Positions 1-9,372 of a stretch of DNA of 64,000 bases are shown piece after piece. This stretch comes from an uncultured Lachnospiraceae bacterium (GTDB taxonomy: Bacteria; Bacillota; Clostridia; Lachnospirales; Lachnospiraceae), in assembly GCA_910584845.1 (NCBI GenBank), contig CAJUDH010000003.1:186001-250000 (forward strand), given 5' to 3'. Each line of letters opens with the position of its first letter. The first letter of the stretch is position 1. Position numbers and translations under genes: made by a program. Under the pieces are notes generated by a model that was given only the letters and a program-made list of their open reading frames with translations, was not told the origin of the DNA and did not search any database.

Positions 1-1820
1 ATGCCATTATATTGTTTCACCGTTTTATGGAGGAGCACCGCACTAAGGGGACTGTGGAGGCGGTTACCGTGGCGCTAAGCAAGGCAATCCCGGAGATTTC
101 TTCCAGCAGCCTGACCACGGTGTCTGGCATGGTAGCCTTGATGCTGATGCAGTTTGGCATAGGGATGGACTTGGGCCGGGTTTTGACCAAAGCCATTGTA
201 TTCAGCATGATGACGGTGTTTTTCCTAATGCCGGCCATGATTGTAATGTTGTCCAAGTGGATTGAAAAAACCGTCCACCGCAGTTTTGTGCCTTCTATAC
301 GGATTTGGGGGCGGCTGGTGGTTAAGACCCGGTTTTTTTTGCTTCCGGTTTTTCTGGTTGTGACAGCAGGCGGATGTGTCCTGTCCAGCCAATGTGAATA
401 CGTCTATGACCATGGGTCCATCGAGGCGGCTAAAATGAACGAATATATGACCGCCAAGGTACGGATTGAGAAAACGTTTCCGGTGACCAATACCATGGCG
501 GTAGTGGTGCCAAAAGGGGATTACCAGAAAGAGGCAAAAATCATCAAAGGCCTGGAAGAGATGGAGCGGGTGGATACGGTGCTGGGGTTAAGCAGCATTG
601 AAGTAGACGACGACGGAAAATACATTTTGGTCAATGAGCTAAATCCCCGGGAATTTGCAGAGGTTGCCGACGTGGACCTGGACCTGGTGCGCCTTTTGTA
701 CCAGTTTTATGCCATTGACCAGGAGCAGTACGGTGCGTTTATGAAAAACCTGGACGAATACCGGGTGCCGGTCATTGATATGGTAGATTTTATCTATGAC
801 CAGAAGGAAAAGGGCGCCATTGACCTGGACGATGACCTTTCCGAGGATGTGGACGACCTTCATGAAGCCCTCAGCAACGCCAGGAAGCAGTTGGAAGGGG
901 AAGAATATTCCCGGATTGTGTTTACCATGGCCGGCCCGATTGAAGGGGAGGAAACGTTCCAGGTTATCGACCAGATACGGGACATGGCAAACGCATATTA
1001 TGACGAAGTATACGTGGTGGGCGATTCCACCAGCGATTATGACCTAAGCAAGTCTTTCCGCAAGGACAACGTTAAGATCAGTGTGCTGACCGCTTTGTTT
1101 GTAGGGATTATTTTGCTTTTTACCTTCCAGTCCGCAGGGCTTCCTATTATGCTGGTATTGGCAATTCAAAGCAGCATATGGATTAACTTTTCCATACCGC
1201 CTTTAAGGGGGGGGACTATGTTCTTCCTTAGCTACCTTATTGTAAGCGCGATCCAGATGGGGGCTACCATCGACTATGCCATCGTCATTACCAGCCGGTA
1301 TATGGATCTGCGCAAGCAGATGAAAGACCGGAAGCAGGTCGTGGTGGAGGCTTTAAACCAGGCTTTCCCAACCGTGGCTACTTCCGGGACGATCCTTACC
1401 TGCGCCGGTTTTGCAGTGGGGAGGCTTACTTCCAACGCGATCATCGCTTCTTTGGGGAAGGCTTTGGGCGCCGGCACGTTGATTTCCATAATTATTGTCA
1501 TGACCATATTGCCGCAGATCCTTTTGGTGTTTGACGGGATAATAGACCGGACGGAATTTAACCGTGGCGCCCCAAAACCCGGCGGTAAAAAAGAAGGGGG
1601 CCGCGCCCTTGAAAAAGTGCCGGCGCCCGTGGCCGGTGAACCGGCAGTGCCGGGCAATCCTGTGGGCGGAACCGGGCAAAAGGGCAGTCCCGCGGCGGAA
1701 ACCCCCTCGGAAACCGCCGCCGTAACCTCGGAAAATCCCGTGGCACAGGCTGAAAAACAGGCAGGCAAGAATCCGGAAACGGAGGAAGAAGGAGGTGGGG
1801 ACCATGAAGAAGTCAACTAG
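1..1820 (+). CDS. MMPL/RND-family exporter, C-terminal part (5' end cut by window)
   Basis: The reading frame is open from the first bases (codons begin at 3), so the start lies outside the window. The visible part begins inside a transmembrane segment, with AIILFHRFMEEH matching the DYxIFLxHRxxEE motif that closes the first membrane half of MMPL proteins. A hydrophobic stretch, an extracytoplasmic domain of roughly 240 residues and a second bundle of hydrophobic helices follow; the second bundle contains QMGATIDYAIVITSRY, the repeat of the same motif. Known family members are proton-driven exporters of lipids or hydrophobic compounds. The last ~85 residues form a Pro/Ala/Glu-rich, probably cytoplasmic tail, which is not typical of the family. 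The stop codon overlaps the next gene. The substrate is unknown. Confidence 0.85.
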   Translation, partial: AIILFHRFMEEHRTKGTVEAVTVALSKAIPEISSSSLTTVSGMVALMLMQFGIGMDLGRVLTKAIVFSMMTVFFLMPAMIVMLSKWIEKTVHRSFVPSIRIWGRLVVKTRFFLLPVFLVVTAGGCVLSSQCEYVYDHGSIEAAKMNEYMTAKVRIEKTFPVTNTMAVVVPKGDYQKEAKIIKGLEEMERVDTVLGLSSIEVDDDGKYILVNELNPREFAEVADVDLDLVRLLYQFYAIDQEQYGAFMKNLDEYRVPVIDMVDFIYDQKEKGAIDLDDDLSEDVDDLHEALSNARKQLEGEEYSRIVFTMAGPIEGEETFQVIDQIRDMANAYYDEVYVVGDSTSDYDLSKSFRKDNVKISVLTALFVGIILLFTFQSAGLPIMLVLAIQSSIWINFSIPPLRGGTMFFLSYLIVSAIQMGATIDYAIVITSRYMDLRKQMKDRKQVVVEALNQAFPTVATSGTILTCAGFAVGRLTSNAIIASLGKALGAGTLISIIIVMTILPQILLVFDGIIDRTEFNRGAPKPGGKKEGGRALEKVPAPVAGEPAVPGNPVGGTGQKGSPAAETPSETAAVTSENPVAQAEKQAGKNPETEEEGGGDHEEVN

Positions 1821-4800
1821 AGCCATGGCATGGCTTACGGCCGCGGCCGTTTTCCTGGCATCTGTGCCGGCGGCCCCTTTGCGGGCCCAGGCGGAAGGGG
1901 ATGCCATATCCATCCGCACGGTGGAAGACTTCCTGGAATTTAGCCGGTCGTGTACGTCAGAAAGCTATTCCCAAGGCAAAACGGTAAGCCTGGAGGCAGA
2001 CCTGGACTTGACCGGCGTGGATTTTTGCCCGATTCCGGTGTTTTGCGGTACTTTTGAGGGGAATAGCCATACGGTCAGCGGAGTATCCATCGTACGGCCC
2101 GGCTCCAACTTGGGCCTGTTCCGGTATTTGGAGGAGACAGCGGTGGTGCAAAACCTAAATGTCCAGGGGGATTTAAAGCCGCAAGGAAGCCGGAAAAAGA
2201 TCGGGGGCATAGCCGGAACCAATAAAGGGGCGATAAAAAACTGTACGTTTTCCGGAAAAGGCCAGGCCCTGGAAAACTTAGGCGGTATCGCAGGGCTTAA
2301 CGAGGCTACCGGCGTAATTGAGAATTGTAAAAATTTGGCCGATCTGGAAGGGAACCGGCGTATCGGCGGCATTGCCGGCGAAAATGCCGGCATAATACAA
2401 GATTCCCACAACGAAGGGGCAATCAATATCGCATCGGAGGGGCTTTACGAAGACCCTAAGGAGAAAAACACCATTTCCATGGACCGTGAAAGCATCCACG
2501 AAACCATTATGGTGGAAAAGGTCAATGACGTAGGCGGGATAGCAGGCCTTTCTTCCGGGACTATCCGCCAATGCGGCAATTTGGGGGATATTGGATATAG
2601 CCATACGGGATATAATATCGGCGGGATAGCAGGGCGGCAGAACGGGTTGCTGGTTTTATGCGACAACGAAGGGGATGTGGCCGGGAGAAAAGACGTAGGG
2701 GGGATTGTGGGCCAGCTGGAGCCGTTTTTGATGGTCCAGTACGGCGAGGACACGTTTGACCGGATCCACGGGCAGGTAGACCGGATTTCCGACACAACAG
2801 ACGCCATGGGGCAGGAATTGCGCCATACTACGGACGCGTCGATCGGCAATTTGGACCGGGTGGACGAGATCGTAAAACAAATCCGTGACATTACCCGGGA
2901 TAAAAAAGACGACCGGAGGGGGAAGCGCAAAGAGTATGACGAGAAGGCCGGCCGGCAGCTGGATTTAATTGACGAGATATTGGCGGAAACGGAGCTGGAT
3001 CTAGGAAGCCGCACCGCAGACCAGTCAGAAAGCCGGCTGCGGGCCAACCTGACCCGTGCCAGAAAGCTCCTGGAAAGCCTTGGCGGCGCAGGGGGCGGCC
3101 AATTGCCTGACGATTATATCCCCGACGAAGACGCCGGCGTTTTGGAAAACCTGCAGCGCCTCCATGAGATATTGTCCCAGCTGGAAGAATGTGGGGCAAA
3201 CATAGCAGAAGAAGCGGAGGTAATGGTTGAGGCAAGGATTGACGGAGTGGTAGAGGGCGTGCAGGATTTTGAGGACGATTTGGATTCTTTAAGGGTCGCG
3301 TCCAAAGAGTTCCTAGATTTGACCAGGGAATACAAAGACCAGCTTTTTGACGATGTGGATGTACTGGATGAAGACTTAACCGGGCAGCTGGACCAATTAT
3401 ATGACGAGCTGGATTTCCTGTCCGATAACCTTAAATCGGGCAAAGACCAGCTGCGTGCAGAAAAAGACCGCCTGGACGGCCAGCTGGATCAAATGCAGGA
3501 TATTCTTGTAGAAGGGAAGGAACGGGTACAGGCCGAGCGGGAGAGGGTGGAAGACGACGAAGAGCCCTTATTCGAAGATATTTCGGAAATGGCATCCGAT
3601 TTGGCCAACGGCATGATAGTCGGCTGTTCCAACCAAGGCGGCGTGTTTTCTGATTTTCAGGCAGGCGGGGTGGTTGGGACGATTGGCATAGAGCTGGACC
3701 TGGACCCGGAAGAAGATATTGAGGCCTATGGGGAAGAGTCCCTTTATATGAACCGGTATGCACAGGCTTCTGTCCGGGGATGCCGCAACCAGGGGGATAT
3801 TACGGTGCAGCAAGATTATGCCGGAGGCATTGCGGGGACAGCTAGGATCGGCGTTTTGGCATCCAACCAGAATTACGGGGACGTTTTGGCCGCAGACGGG
3901 AATTATGCCGGGGGCATTGCCGGGAGCAGCCAATCTACCATTACCGGAAGCTATGCCATGTGCCAGGTGGAAGGGAATGATTATATTGGGGGCATTGCCG
4001 GTTTCGGGAAAAGCCTGAAAAATAATTGTGCCATGGTGGATTTGGCACAGGGCGGCGGGGAATGGATGGGAAGCATTGCCGGCGGCCGGGAGGAAACCGG
4101 CACGGTCCAGGGGAATTTATATGTGGACGACGGCTTAGGGGCTGTAGACGGGGTCACTTTCCAGGGGGAAGCACAAGGGGTTTCCTATGAAGAATTGCTG
4201 CAAAGGGAAGGGGTGCCGCCGGAGTTCCGCAGCCTTACCGTGACGTTCCTGGCAGACGGCCAGGTGGTGGAACGGGTGGCCTGCCGTTACGGCCAGTCCC
4301 TGTCGCCGGAAGAGATGCCCCAGATCCCTTCCAAACCGGGGTTTTTCCACCATTGGGAAGAAACAGGGCTGCCGGATATACGCAAAAATTATAAAATTCA
4401 TGCGGTTTACGTGCCTTGGACTACCACCATTGCCTCCGGGCAAGCGCCTATGCCCCCGCTGCTGGCCGAAGGCGCCTTTTATCCAAACGCCAGGCTGCTG
4501 GTACAGGAACGGGAAAAGGAGGGCCTTGTTACGGATTCCTTGCCGGGAGGCTACCGTGAAGTGGCGGTTTACCATTATGAGGTCCGGGACGAAGAAAACC
4601 CGTCCCTGCCTTCGGCTGTAAAACTCCATATATTGGCCGGGGGCGCAGACAGCGTGGCGATTGTGCAAGACGGGCGGGCAGAAAAAGTGGATGTGGTAAA
4701 AGACGGCCAGTACCTGATTTTTGAGGCGGGGGCATCCGGGGACATTGTTTTGCTTAAGTCCAGGCCCACTGGGATGATTTTCCTTGCCATTGTGGCTGCC

Positions 4801-4869
4801 GTAACAGCTTTGGCCGCCATAGGAAAAAAGAAAAGAGGATTGAAAAATGTGGAAAACCATACTGTTTGA
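1804..4869 (+). CDS. GLUG-repeat surface protein with internal coiled coil
   Basis: The protein has 1021 residues, starting at the ATG at 1804 behind GGAGG at 1791-1795; the start lies inside the end of the MMPL gene, so translation is probably coupled. It has an N-terminal signal peptide ending near LRAQA. A cluster of GGIAG-type GLUG repeats follows (about residues 90-305), then about 300 charged, helical, coiled-coil residues (310-600), then a second GLUG cluster (about 620-770). An InlB/Listeria-Bacteroides-like repeat lies near 815-880 (VTFLADGQVV, YGQSL, HAVYVPW). Near the C-terminus there is a hydrophobic segment followed by GKKKRG, consistent with a membrane anchor but without an LPXTG motif. 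It is probably an envelope protein acting with the MMPL pump; its function is unknown. Confidence 0.8.
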   Translation: MKKSTRAMAWLTAAAVFLASVPAAPLRAQAEGDAISIRTVEDFLEFSRSCTSESYSQGKTVSLEADLDLTGVDFCPIPVFCGTFEGNSHTVSGVSIVRPGSNLGLFRYLEETAVVQNLNVQGDLKPQGSRKKIGGIAGTNKGAIKNCTFSGKGQALENLGGIAGLNEATGVIENCKNLADLEGNRRIGGIAGENAGIIQDSHNEGAINIASEGLYEDPKEKNTISMDRESIHETIMVEKVNDVGGIAGLSSGTIRQCGNLGDIGYSHTGYNIGGIAGRQNGLLVLCDNEGDVAGRKDVGGIVGQLEPFLMVQYGEDTFDRIHGQVDRISDTTDAMGQELRHTTDASIGNLDRVDEIVKQIRDITRDKKDDRRGKRKEYDEKAGRQLDLIDEILAETELDLGSRTADQSESRLRANLTRARKLLESLGGAGGGQLPDDYIPDEDAGVLENLQRLHEILSQLEECGANIAEEAEVMVEARIDGVVEGVQDFEDDLDSLRVASKEFLDLTREYKDQLFDDVDVLDEDLTGQLDQLYDELDFLSDNLKSGKDQLRAEKDRLDGQLDQMQDILVEGKERVQAERERVEDDEEPLFEDISEMASDLANGMIVGCSNQGGVFSDFQAGGVVGTIGIELDLDPEEDIEAYGEESLYMNRYAQASVRGCRNQGDITVQQDYAGGIAGTARIGVLASNQNYGDVLAADGNYAGGIAGSSQSTITGSYAMCQVEGNDYIGGIAGFGKSLKNNCAMVDLAQGGGEWMGSIAGGREETGTVQGNLYVDDGLGAVDGVTFQGEAQGVSYEELLQREGVPPEFRSLTVTFLADGQVVERVACRYGQSLSPEEMPQIPSKPGFFHHWEETGLPDIRKNYKIHAVYVPWTTTIASGQAPMPPLLAEGAFYPNARLLVQEREKEGLVTDSLPGGYREVAVYHYEVRDEENPSLPSAVKLHILAGGADSVAIVQDGRAEKVDVVKDGQYLIFEAGASGDIVLLKSRPTGMIFLAIVAAVTALAAIGKKKRGLKNVENHTV

Positions 4870-5560
4870 TTTAGACGGCACCCTTCTTCCTATGGACCAG
4901 GAAGCATTTACCAGGGCATATTTTAATGCTTTGTCAACAAAGCTGGCGCCATACGGGTACGACCCATCAGAATTGACCGGCGGCATCTGGGCCGGGACGG
5001 CCGCCATGGTAAAAAACACAGGCGCCCATTATAATGAAGAAGTGTTTTGGGCAACGTTTTCCCGCTTGTTGGGGGAAAAGGTATATGCGGATAAACCCCT
5101 TTTTGATGAGTTTTACCAAGAGGAATTTAACCATTTAAAAGGAATCTGCGGATATGCCCCCCAGGCAGGGCCGACGATAAAAAAGCTTAAGGGGCAAGGG
5201 TATGCATTGGCCCTTGCCTCCAACCCGGTATTCCCCATGCAGGCCCAGAAAAACCGTATGCGGTGGGCAGGGGTGGAGGAGGATGACTTTATTTGGGTTA
5301 CATCCTATGAAAATTCCCGCTATTGCAAACCCAACCCCCGATATTACGGGGAAATTCTGGAAAGAATTGGTTGCCGTCCACAAGAATGCCTTATGGTGGG
5401 GAACGATGTGGCCGAAGATATGGCGGCCGGTGCCATAGGGATCTCTACATTTTTGTTCACCGACAATTTAATCAACAAAAACAAGGAAGACATTTCCTGC
5501 TATCCCCAGGGGGGATTCGGCCAGCTGCTGCAATTTATCTGCGGACCGCAGCCGCATTGA
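4847..5560 (+). CDS. HAD-superfamily hydrolase (subfamily IA type)
   Basis: This 237-residue protein has the DLDGTLLP nucleophile motif at the N-terminus (Asp8 and Asp10), the ASNP motif II region, a conserved Lys in SRYCKPNPRYY and the acidic motif GNDVAEDM. These are the four hallmarks of a HAD phosphatase with a helical cap. The ATG lies 23 bases inside the end of the preceding GLUG gene, in another frame, which suggests co-transcription. The substrate cannot be told from sequence; small phosphorylated metabolites are usual for this subfamily. Confidence 0.85.
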   Translation: MWKTILFDLDGTLLPMDQEAFTRAYFNALSTKLAPYGYDPSELTGGIWAGTAAMVKNTGAHYNEEVFWATFSRLLGEKVYADKPLFDEFYQEEFNHLKGICGYAPQAGPTIKKLKGQGYALALASNPVFPMQAQKNRMRWAGVEEDDFIWVTSYENSRYCKPNPRYYGEILERIGCRPQECLMVGNDVAEDMAAGAIGISTFLFTDNLINKNKEDISCYPQGGFGQLLQFICGPQPH

Positions 5561-5570
5561 CCAAGGAAAT

Positions 5571-5619
5571 GCGGCCCCTATACCCGGCGCCTTTTTTGGC
5601 TGCCGGGTGTAGGGGCCGC
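5571..5619. terminator. Long inverted repeat after the HAD gene
   Basis: GCGGCCCCTATACCCGGC (5571-5588) pairs with GCCGGGTGTAGGGGCCGC (5602-5619) with one G-T pair, giving an 18-bp stem and a 13-base loop containing TTTTTT. The T-run is in the loop rather than after the stem, so this is either an unusual terminator or an mRNA 3'-end stabiliser. Confidence 0.55.
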
Positions 5620-5641
5620 AGACATAACCCATGTAAAACGA

Positions 5642-5670
5642 TTGACATAGCAGCCCACACTTGTTAAAAT
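5642..5670 (+). promoter_or_regulatory. Sigma-A-type promoter for the hybrid kinase
   Basis: TTGACA at 5642-5647, a 17-base spacer and TAAAAT at 5665-5670 lie about 50 bases upstream of the kinase start. Confidence 0.65.
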
Positions 5671-5723
5671 AGGAATTATCACCATTAAGGCGAACTATTC
5701 ACAAGACGTAGGGGGAAACCAAT

Positions 5724-8700
5724 ATGTACCATTGCCATATTCGTTTCTATTTAATAGGCCATCCGGGCAATGTATTCAAAATACTGAAGGGAATGTCCCC
5801 ATCCAAGCAATTTACCCATGAGTTTTTGACGGATGACGGACCGGATGCTGCATTGCTGGCCAAGGCTGACGTAATTTTGGCCGATTTGCAGGGTATGGAT
5901 GTAAAAGAAACATTGCGGGTGTTGATTTCGGGAAAGAGGAAAGAGGCGGAGTTAATACTCTTTGTGGAAAAAGGCCAGGTTGCGCTTTTAGGGGGCAGCT
6001 TGCCAGAGATAAAAGACATATGGATATTGCCTATGTCAGATGAGGAAATACGGTTTCATTTTCTCCGGTGGCAGGAGAGCTATAAAACTGCCAGGGATTA
6101 CTGGCAGACCAGCCAGTATTTAGAGGCTACCATCAACAACATCCCCAATTTAGTTTGGTATAAAGATAAAGACGGCATCCATGAAAAAGTGAATGACAGC
6201 TTTTGCAGGACGGTTAAAAAGACAAAAAAGCAGGTGGAGGGCCGTGGGCACGCGTATATTTGGGATGTTGCCCACGACGACCCTGCATGCATCGAATCCG
6301 AGAGGGAGGTCATGGACAAAAGGCAGACCTGCGTATCGGAGGAGATTGTAAAAACCGGAGAAGGGGTAAGGCTTCTGACCACTTACAAGTCCCCGCTGTA
6401 TGATTTGGACGGGAGCGTGATGGGGACCGTCGGTGTGGCGATTGACGTGACGCAGGAACGGGCCTATGAACAGGAGATTGTGAAAAAGAACCAGACGCTG
6501 GAGACAATCTTTACCACCATAGACTGCGGGGTGATGCGCCATACGGTGGACGGGTCACAGATCCTTAGCATCAACCGGGCGGCTTTAAAAATATTAGGGT
6601 ACGAGTCCCAGGAAGAGATGATGGAACGCGGTTTTGACATGGTGGCGGACTCGGTGATGGAGGAAGACAAAGGGAAGCTAAGGGAATGCATCCGGAAATT
6701 GAAAAAAGAAGGGGACAGCGTCAGCGTAGAGTACCGGGTGCAACATGAAGACGGCGAGATTTTGCACATTATGGGGAACGTCAAGCTCCTGAAAGAGAAC
6801 GGGGAGCCGTTTTATCAGCGTTTCCTGTTGGATTGCACCGCCCAGAAGCTGCAGGAGAAAAAGAACGAACGGCGGCAGATGGAGCTGGTCCAGGCTCTGA
6901 GCATTGACTATAATTTGGTTTGCTTTTTCGATATGGATACAGGGAAGGGGTTTCCTATCCGCAATGAGGATCATGACGGCCGGCTATTCGGTTTTGCTTT
7001 TGAGGGGGAAATATCCTTAGAGGCAGGGGTCCGGGATTATACCTCAAAATTTGTTTATGAAGAGGACCGGGAAATTCTGCTTCAGGTATTTTCCCTGGAA
7101 TCTTTGCGGAAAAAAATGGAGGAAAAGAAGCAGCATTATGTAAATTACCGCGTTTACATAGACGATAAAGTAAAGTATTTTCAAATTAAGGCAGTACGGG
7201 CCGGCAAATGGGACGGGCATCATGGCATTGTATTGGGGTTCCGCAGCGTGGATGATGAAATCCGCAGTGAAATGGAGAAAAAAAGCCTGCTGGAGGACGC
7301 GCTTTTGCAGGCTAACCGGGCCAGTAAGGCAAAAAGTGTCTTCCTTTCCAATATGTCCCATGATATCCGCACTCCCATGAACGCCATAGTAGGGTTTACT
7401 TCCCTGGCCATTGCCCATATCGACCGGAAGGAGCAGGTGGAAGAGTACCTGAAGAAAATTATGTCGTCAGGGAACCATCTGCTAAGCCTAATTAATGACG
7501 TTTTGGATATGAGCCGCATCGAGAGCGGTAAAATCCACCTGGAAGAAAAGCCATGCAGCCTGCCGGACATCCTGCATGGGATCCGGAACATCCTCCAGGC
7601 AGATATTCATGCAAAGCAGCTGGAGCTTCATATTGACACGGTGGACGTGCTGGACGAGGAGATCTATTGCGACAAATTGCGTTTAAACCAAGTGCTGCTG
7701 AACCTGCTGAGCAATTCGGTGAAATATACCGCTGCGGGAGGTATGGTTTCCATGCGGATCACGGAAAAACCAGGGGCGCCGAAAGGCCACGCCAATTATG
7801 AGTTCTATATTAAAGATACCGGTATCGGCATGAGCGAAGAATTTGTAGCGCATATCTTTGAGCCTTTCGAGAGGGAAAAGACCAGCACCATCAGCGGGAT
7901 TCCGGGCACCGGCCTGGGCATGGCCATAACGAAGAATATTGTGGATATGATGAACGGCTCCATCGAAGTCAGGAGCAAGCAGGGCGTGGGTACAGAGTTT
8001 ATCCTTTCCCTCACGTTCCGTTTGAATGCGGTGCCCAGGGAACCGGAAGATATATCCGAATTGAAAAACTGCCGGGCGCTGGTCGTGGACGATGATTTTA
8101 ACACTTGCGACAGCGTGTCTTATATGCTCCAGCAAATCGGCATGCGCGCGGAATGGACTTTGTCAGGCAAGGAGGCCGTGCTGCGCACCCGCCAGGCAGC
8201 CATGCGGGGCGATGGCTATAGCGTGTATATTGTCGACTGGCTGCTGCCGGACCTAAATGGCGTGGAAGTTACCCGCAGAATCCGAAAGGAGACCGGGGAA
8301 GACGCGCCGGTTATTGTGCTGACTGCCTATGACTGGGCAGACATCGAAGAAGAAGCAAAGGAAGCAGGGGTTACGGCTTTTTGCAGTAAACCCTTATTCC
8401 AATCGGAGCTAAGGAACTGCCTGCGTTCGATTGTAAATATGGAGTCGGAAAAGGAAGAGTGCTTTGGGCAAGATCCAATACAGTTTACCACGGGCCGTAT
8501 TTTGCTGGTGGAGGACAACGTGCTGAACCAGGAGATCGCCGAGGCTATATTGGAGGAGGCCGGATTTACCACGGAGATTGCCAGCAACGGCCAGGCGGCT
8601 TTGGATATGTTGGAAAAATCGGAGCCGGGATATTATCAGCTGATCCTTATGGACGTCCAGATGCCGGTGATGAACGGATACGAAGCCACGCAGAAGATCC

Positions 8701-8867
8701 GCAAGATGGCAAATAAGGCCCTATCCTCCATACCGATTATCGCAATGACCGCCAACGCTTTCGAAGAAGACCGCCAGGAGGCTTTCCGGTGCGGTATGAA
8801 CGGGCACATAGCAAAGCCGATTGACGTGAACCATTTGTTTGACACTTTGAACGAGATTTTAAACTAA
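5724..8867 (+). CDS. Hybrid sensor histidine kinase with two receiver domains
   Basis: The protein has 1047 residues and a RBS of GGGGGAAA. Residues 1-115 look like a degenerate receiver-type alpha/beta domain. PAS-like domains follow at about 125-245 and 255-375, and a third sensory region at about 385-520. The HisKA box SNMSHDIRTPMNAI carries His546. The ATPase domain contains N-box LLNLLSNSVKY and the G-boxes DTGIGMS and GTGLGMAI. Two receivers follow, with predicted phospho-Asp838 (YIVDWLLPDLNG) and Asp977 (LILMDVQMP). No transmembrane helix is evident, so it probably senses a cytoplasmic signal through PAS. No dedicated output regulator lies next to it; the phosphate probably relays through the receivers. 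BarA-like layout is family knowledge; the signal is unknown. Confidence 0.9.
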   Translation: MYHCHIRFYLIGHPGNVFKILKGMSPSKQFTHEFLTDDGPDAALLAKADVILADLQGMDVKETLRVLISGKRKEAELILFVEKGQVALLGGSLPEIKDIWILPMSDEEIRFHFLRWQESYKTARDYWQTSQYLEATINNIPNLVWYKDKDGIHEKVNDSFCRTVKKTKKQVEGRGHAYIWDVAHDDPACIESEREVMDKRQTCVSEEIVKTGEGVRLLTTYKSPLYDLDGSVMGTVGVAIDVTQERAYEQEIVKKNQTLETIFTTIDCGVMRHTVDGSQILSINRAALKILGYESQEEMMERGFDMVADSVMEEDKGKLRECIRKLKKEGDSVSVEYRVQHEDGEILHIMGNVKLLKENGEPFYQRFLLDCTAQKLQEKKNERRQMELVQALSIDYNLVCFFDMDTGKGFPIRNEDHDGRLFGFAFEGEISLEAGVRDYTSKFVYEEDREILLQVFSLESLRKKMEEKKQHYVNYRVYIDDKVKYFQIKAVRAGKWDGHHGIVLGFRSVDDEIRSEMEKKSLLEDALLQANRASKAKSVFLSNMSHDIRTPMNAIVGFTSLAIAHIDRKEQVEEYLKKIMSSGNHLLSLINDVLDMSRIESGKIHLEEKPCSLPDILHGIRNILQADIHAKQLELHIDTVDVLDEEIYCDKLRLNQVLLNLLSNSVKYTAAGGMVSMRITEKPGAPKGHANYEFYIKDTGIGMSEEFVAHIFEPFEREKTSTISGIPGTGLGMAITKNIVDMMNGSIEVRSKQGVGTEFILSLTFRLNAVPREPEDISELKNCRALVVDDDFNTCDSVSYMLQQIGMRAEWTLSGKEAVLRTRQAAMRGDGYSVYIVDWLLPDLNGVEVTRRIRKETGEDAPVIVLTAYDWADIEEEAKEAGVTAFCSKPLFQSELRNCLRSIVNMESEKEECFGQDPIQFTTGRILLVEDNVLNQEIAEAILEEAGFTTEIASNGQAALDMLEKSEPGYYQLILMDVQMPVMNGYEATQKIRKMANKALSSIPIIAMTANAFEEDRQEAFRCGMNGHIAKPIDVNHLFDTLNEILN

Positions 8868-8916
8868 AAAGGGCCTTTTTGCAGACGGCCATATTTTGGA
8901 AAAGCAGGGAGGAAAA

Positions 8917-9372
8917 ATGTTAAAAGTAGGGACAAAGGCGCCATCCTTTCAACTGCCGGATCAGGATGGGGAGATGCATACTTTGGAAGAATACCGGGGG
9001 AAGAAGGTGATTTTGTATTTTTACCCCAAAGATAACACTTCTGGGTGTACAAAGCAGGCCTGTGGATTCGGGGAACGGTATCCGCAGTTTAAGGAAAAAG
9101 GGGCTGTGGTCCTGGGGGTGAGCAAAGACAGCGTGGCCTCCCATAAAAAATTCCAGGAAAAGTACGGGCTCCCTTTTACCTTGCTGTCAGACACGGACCT
9201 TGTTGCCATTAAGGCTTATGACGTATGGCAGGAAAAGAAGAACTACGGAAAAGTTTATATGGGCATTGTACGCACCACTTACTTGATTGACGAGGAAGGC
9301 AAGATTGCCAAGGCCTTTGACAAGGTAAAGGCAGCAGAGAACCCCGGGCAGATGTTAGAGGAACTGGGATGA
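8917..9372 (+). CDS. bcp: Thioredoxin-dependent peroxiredoxin, BCP type
   Basis: This 151-residue protein starts at the ATG at 8917, behind GGGAGG at 8907-8912. The atypical 2-Cys peroxiredoxin motif TSGCTKQACGF places the peroxidatic Cys at 44 and the resolving Cys at 49, the usual BCP spacing. It reduces hydrogen peroxide and organic hydroperoxides using thioredoxin. It overlaps yaaA by 4 bases (ATGA), so the two peroxide-defence genes form a translationally coupled pair. Confidence 0.92.
   Translation: MLKVGTKAPSFQLPDQDGEMHTLEEYRGKKVILYFYPKDNTSGCTKQACGFGERYPQFKEKGAVVLGVSKDSVASHKKFQEKYGLPFTLLSDTDLVAIKAYDVWQEKKNYGKVYMGIVRTTYLIDEEGKIAKAFDKVKAAENPGQMLEELG

Noticed and set aside
4135..5019. 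294-codon minus-strand frame spanning the GLUG-HAD junction
   Set aside because: It covers parts of two real + strand genes and has no recognisable domain or RBS.
8864..8915. AAAAAGGGCCTTTTT after the hybrid kinase as a terminator
   Set aside because: The palindrome has no loop, and the GGCC arms downstream give only a 4-bp stem.
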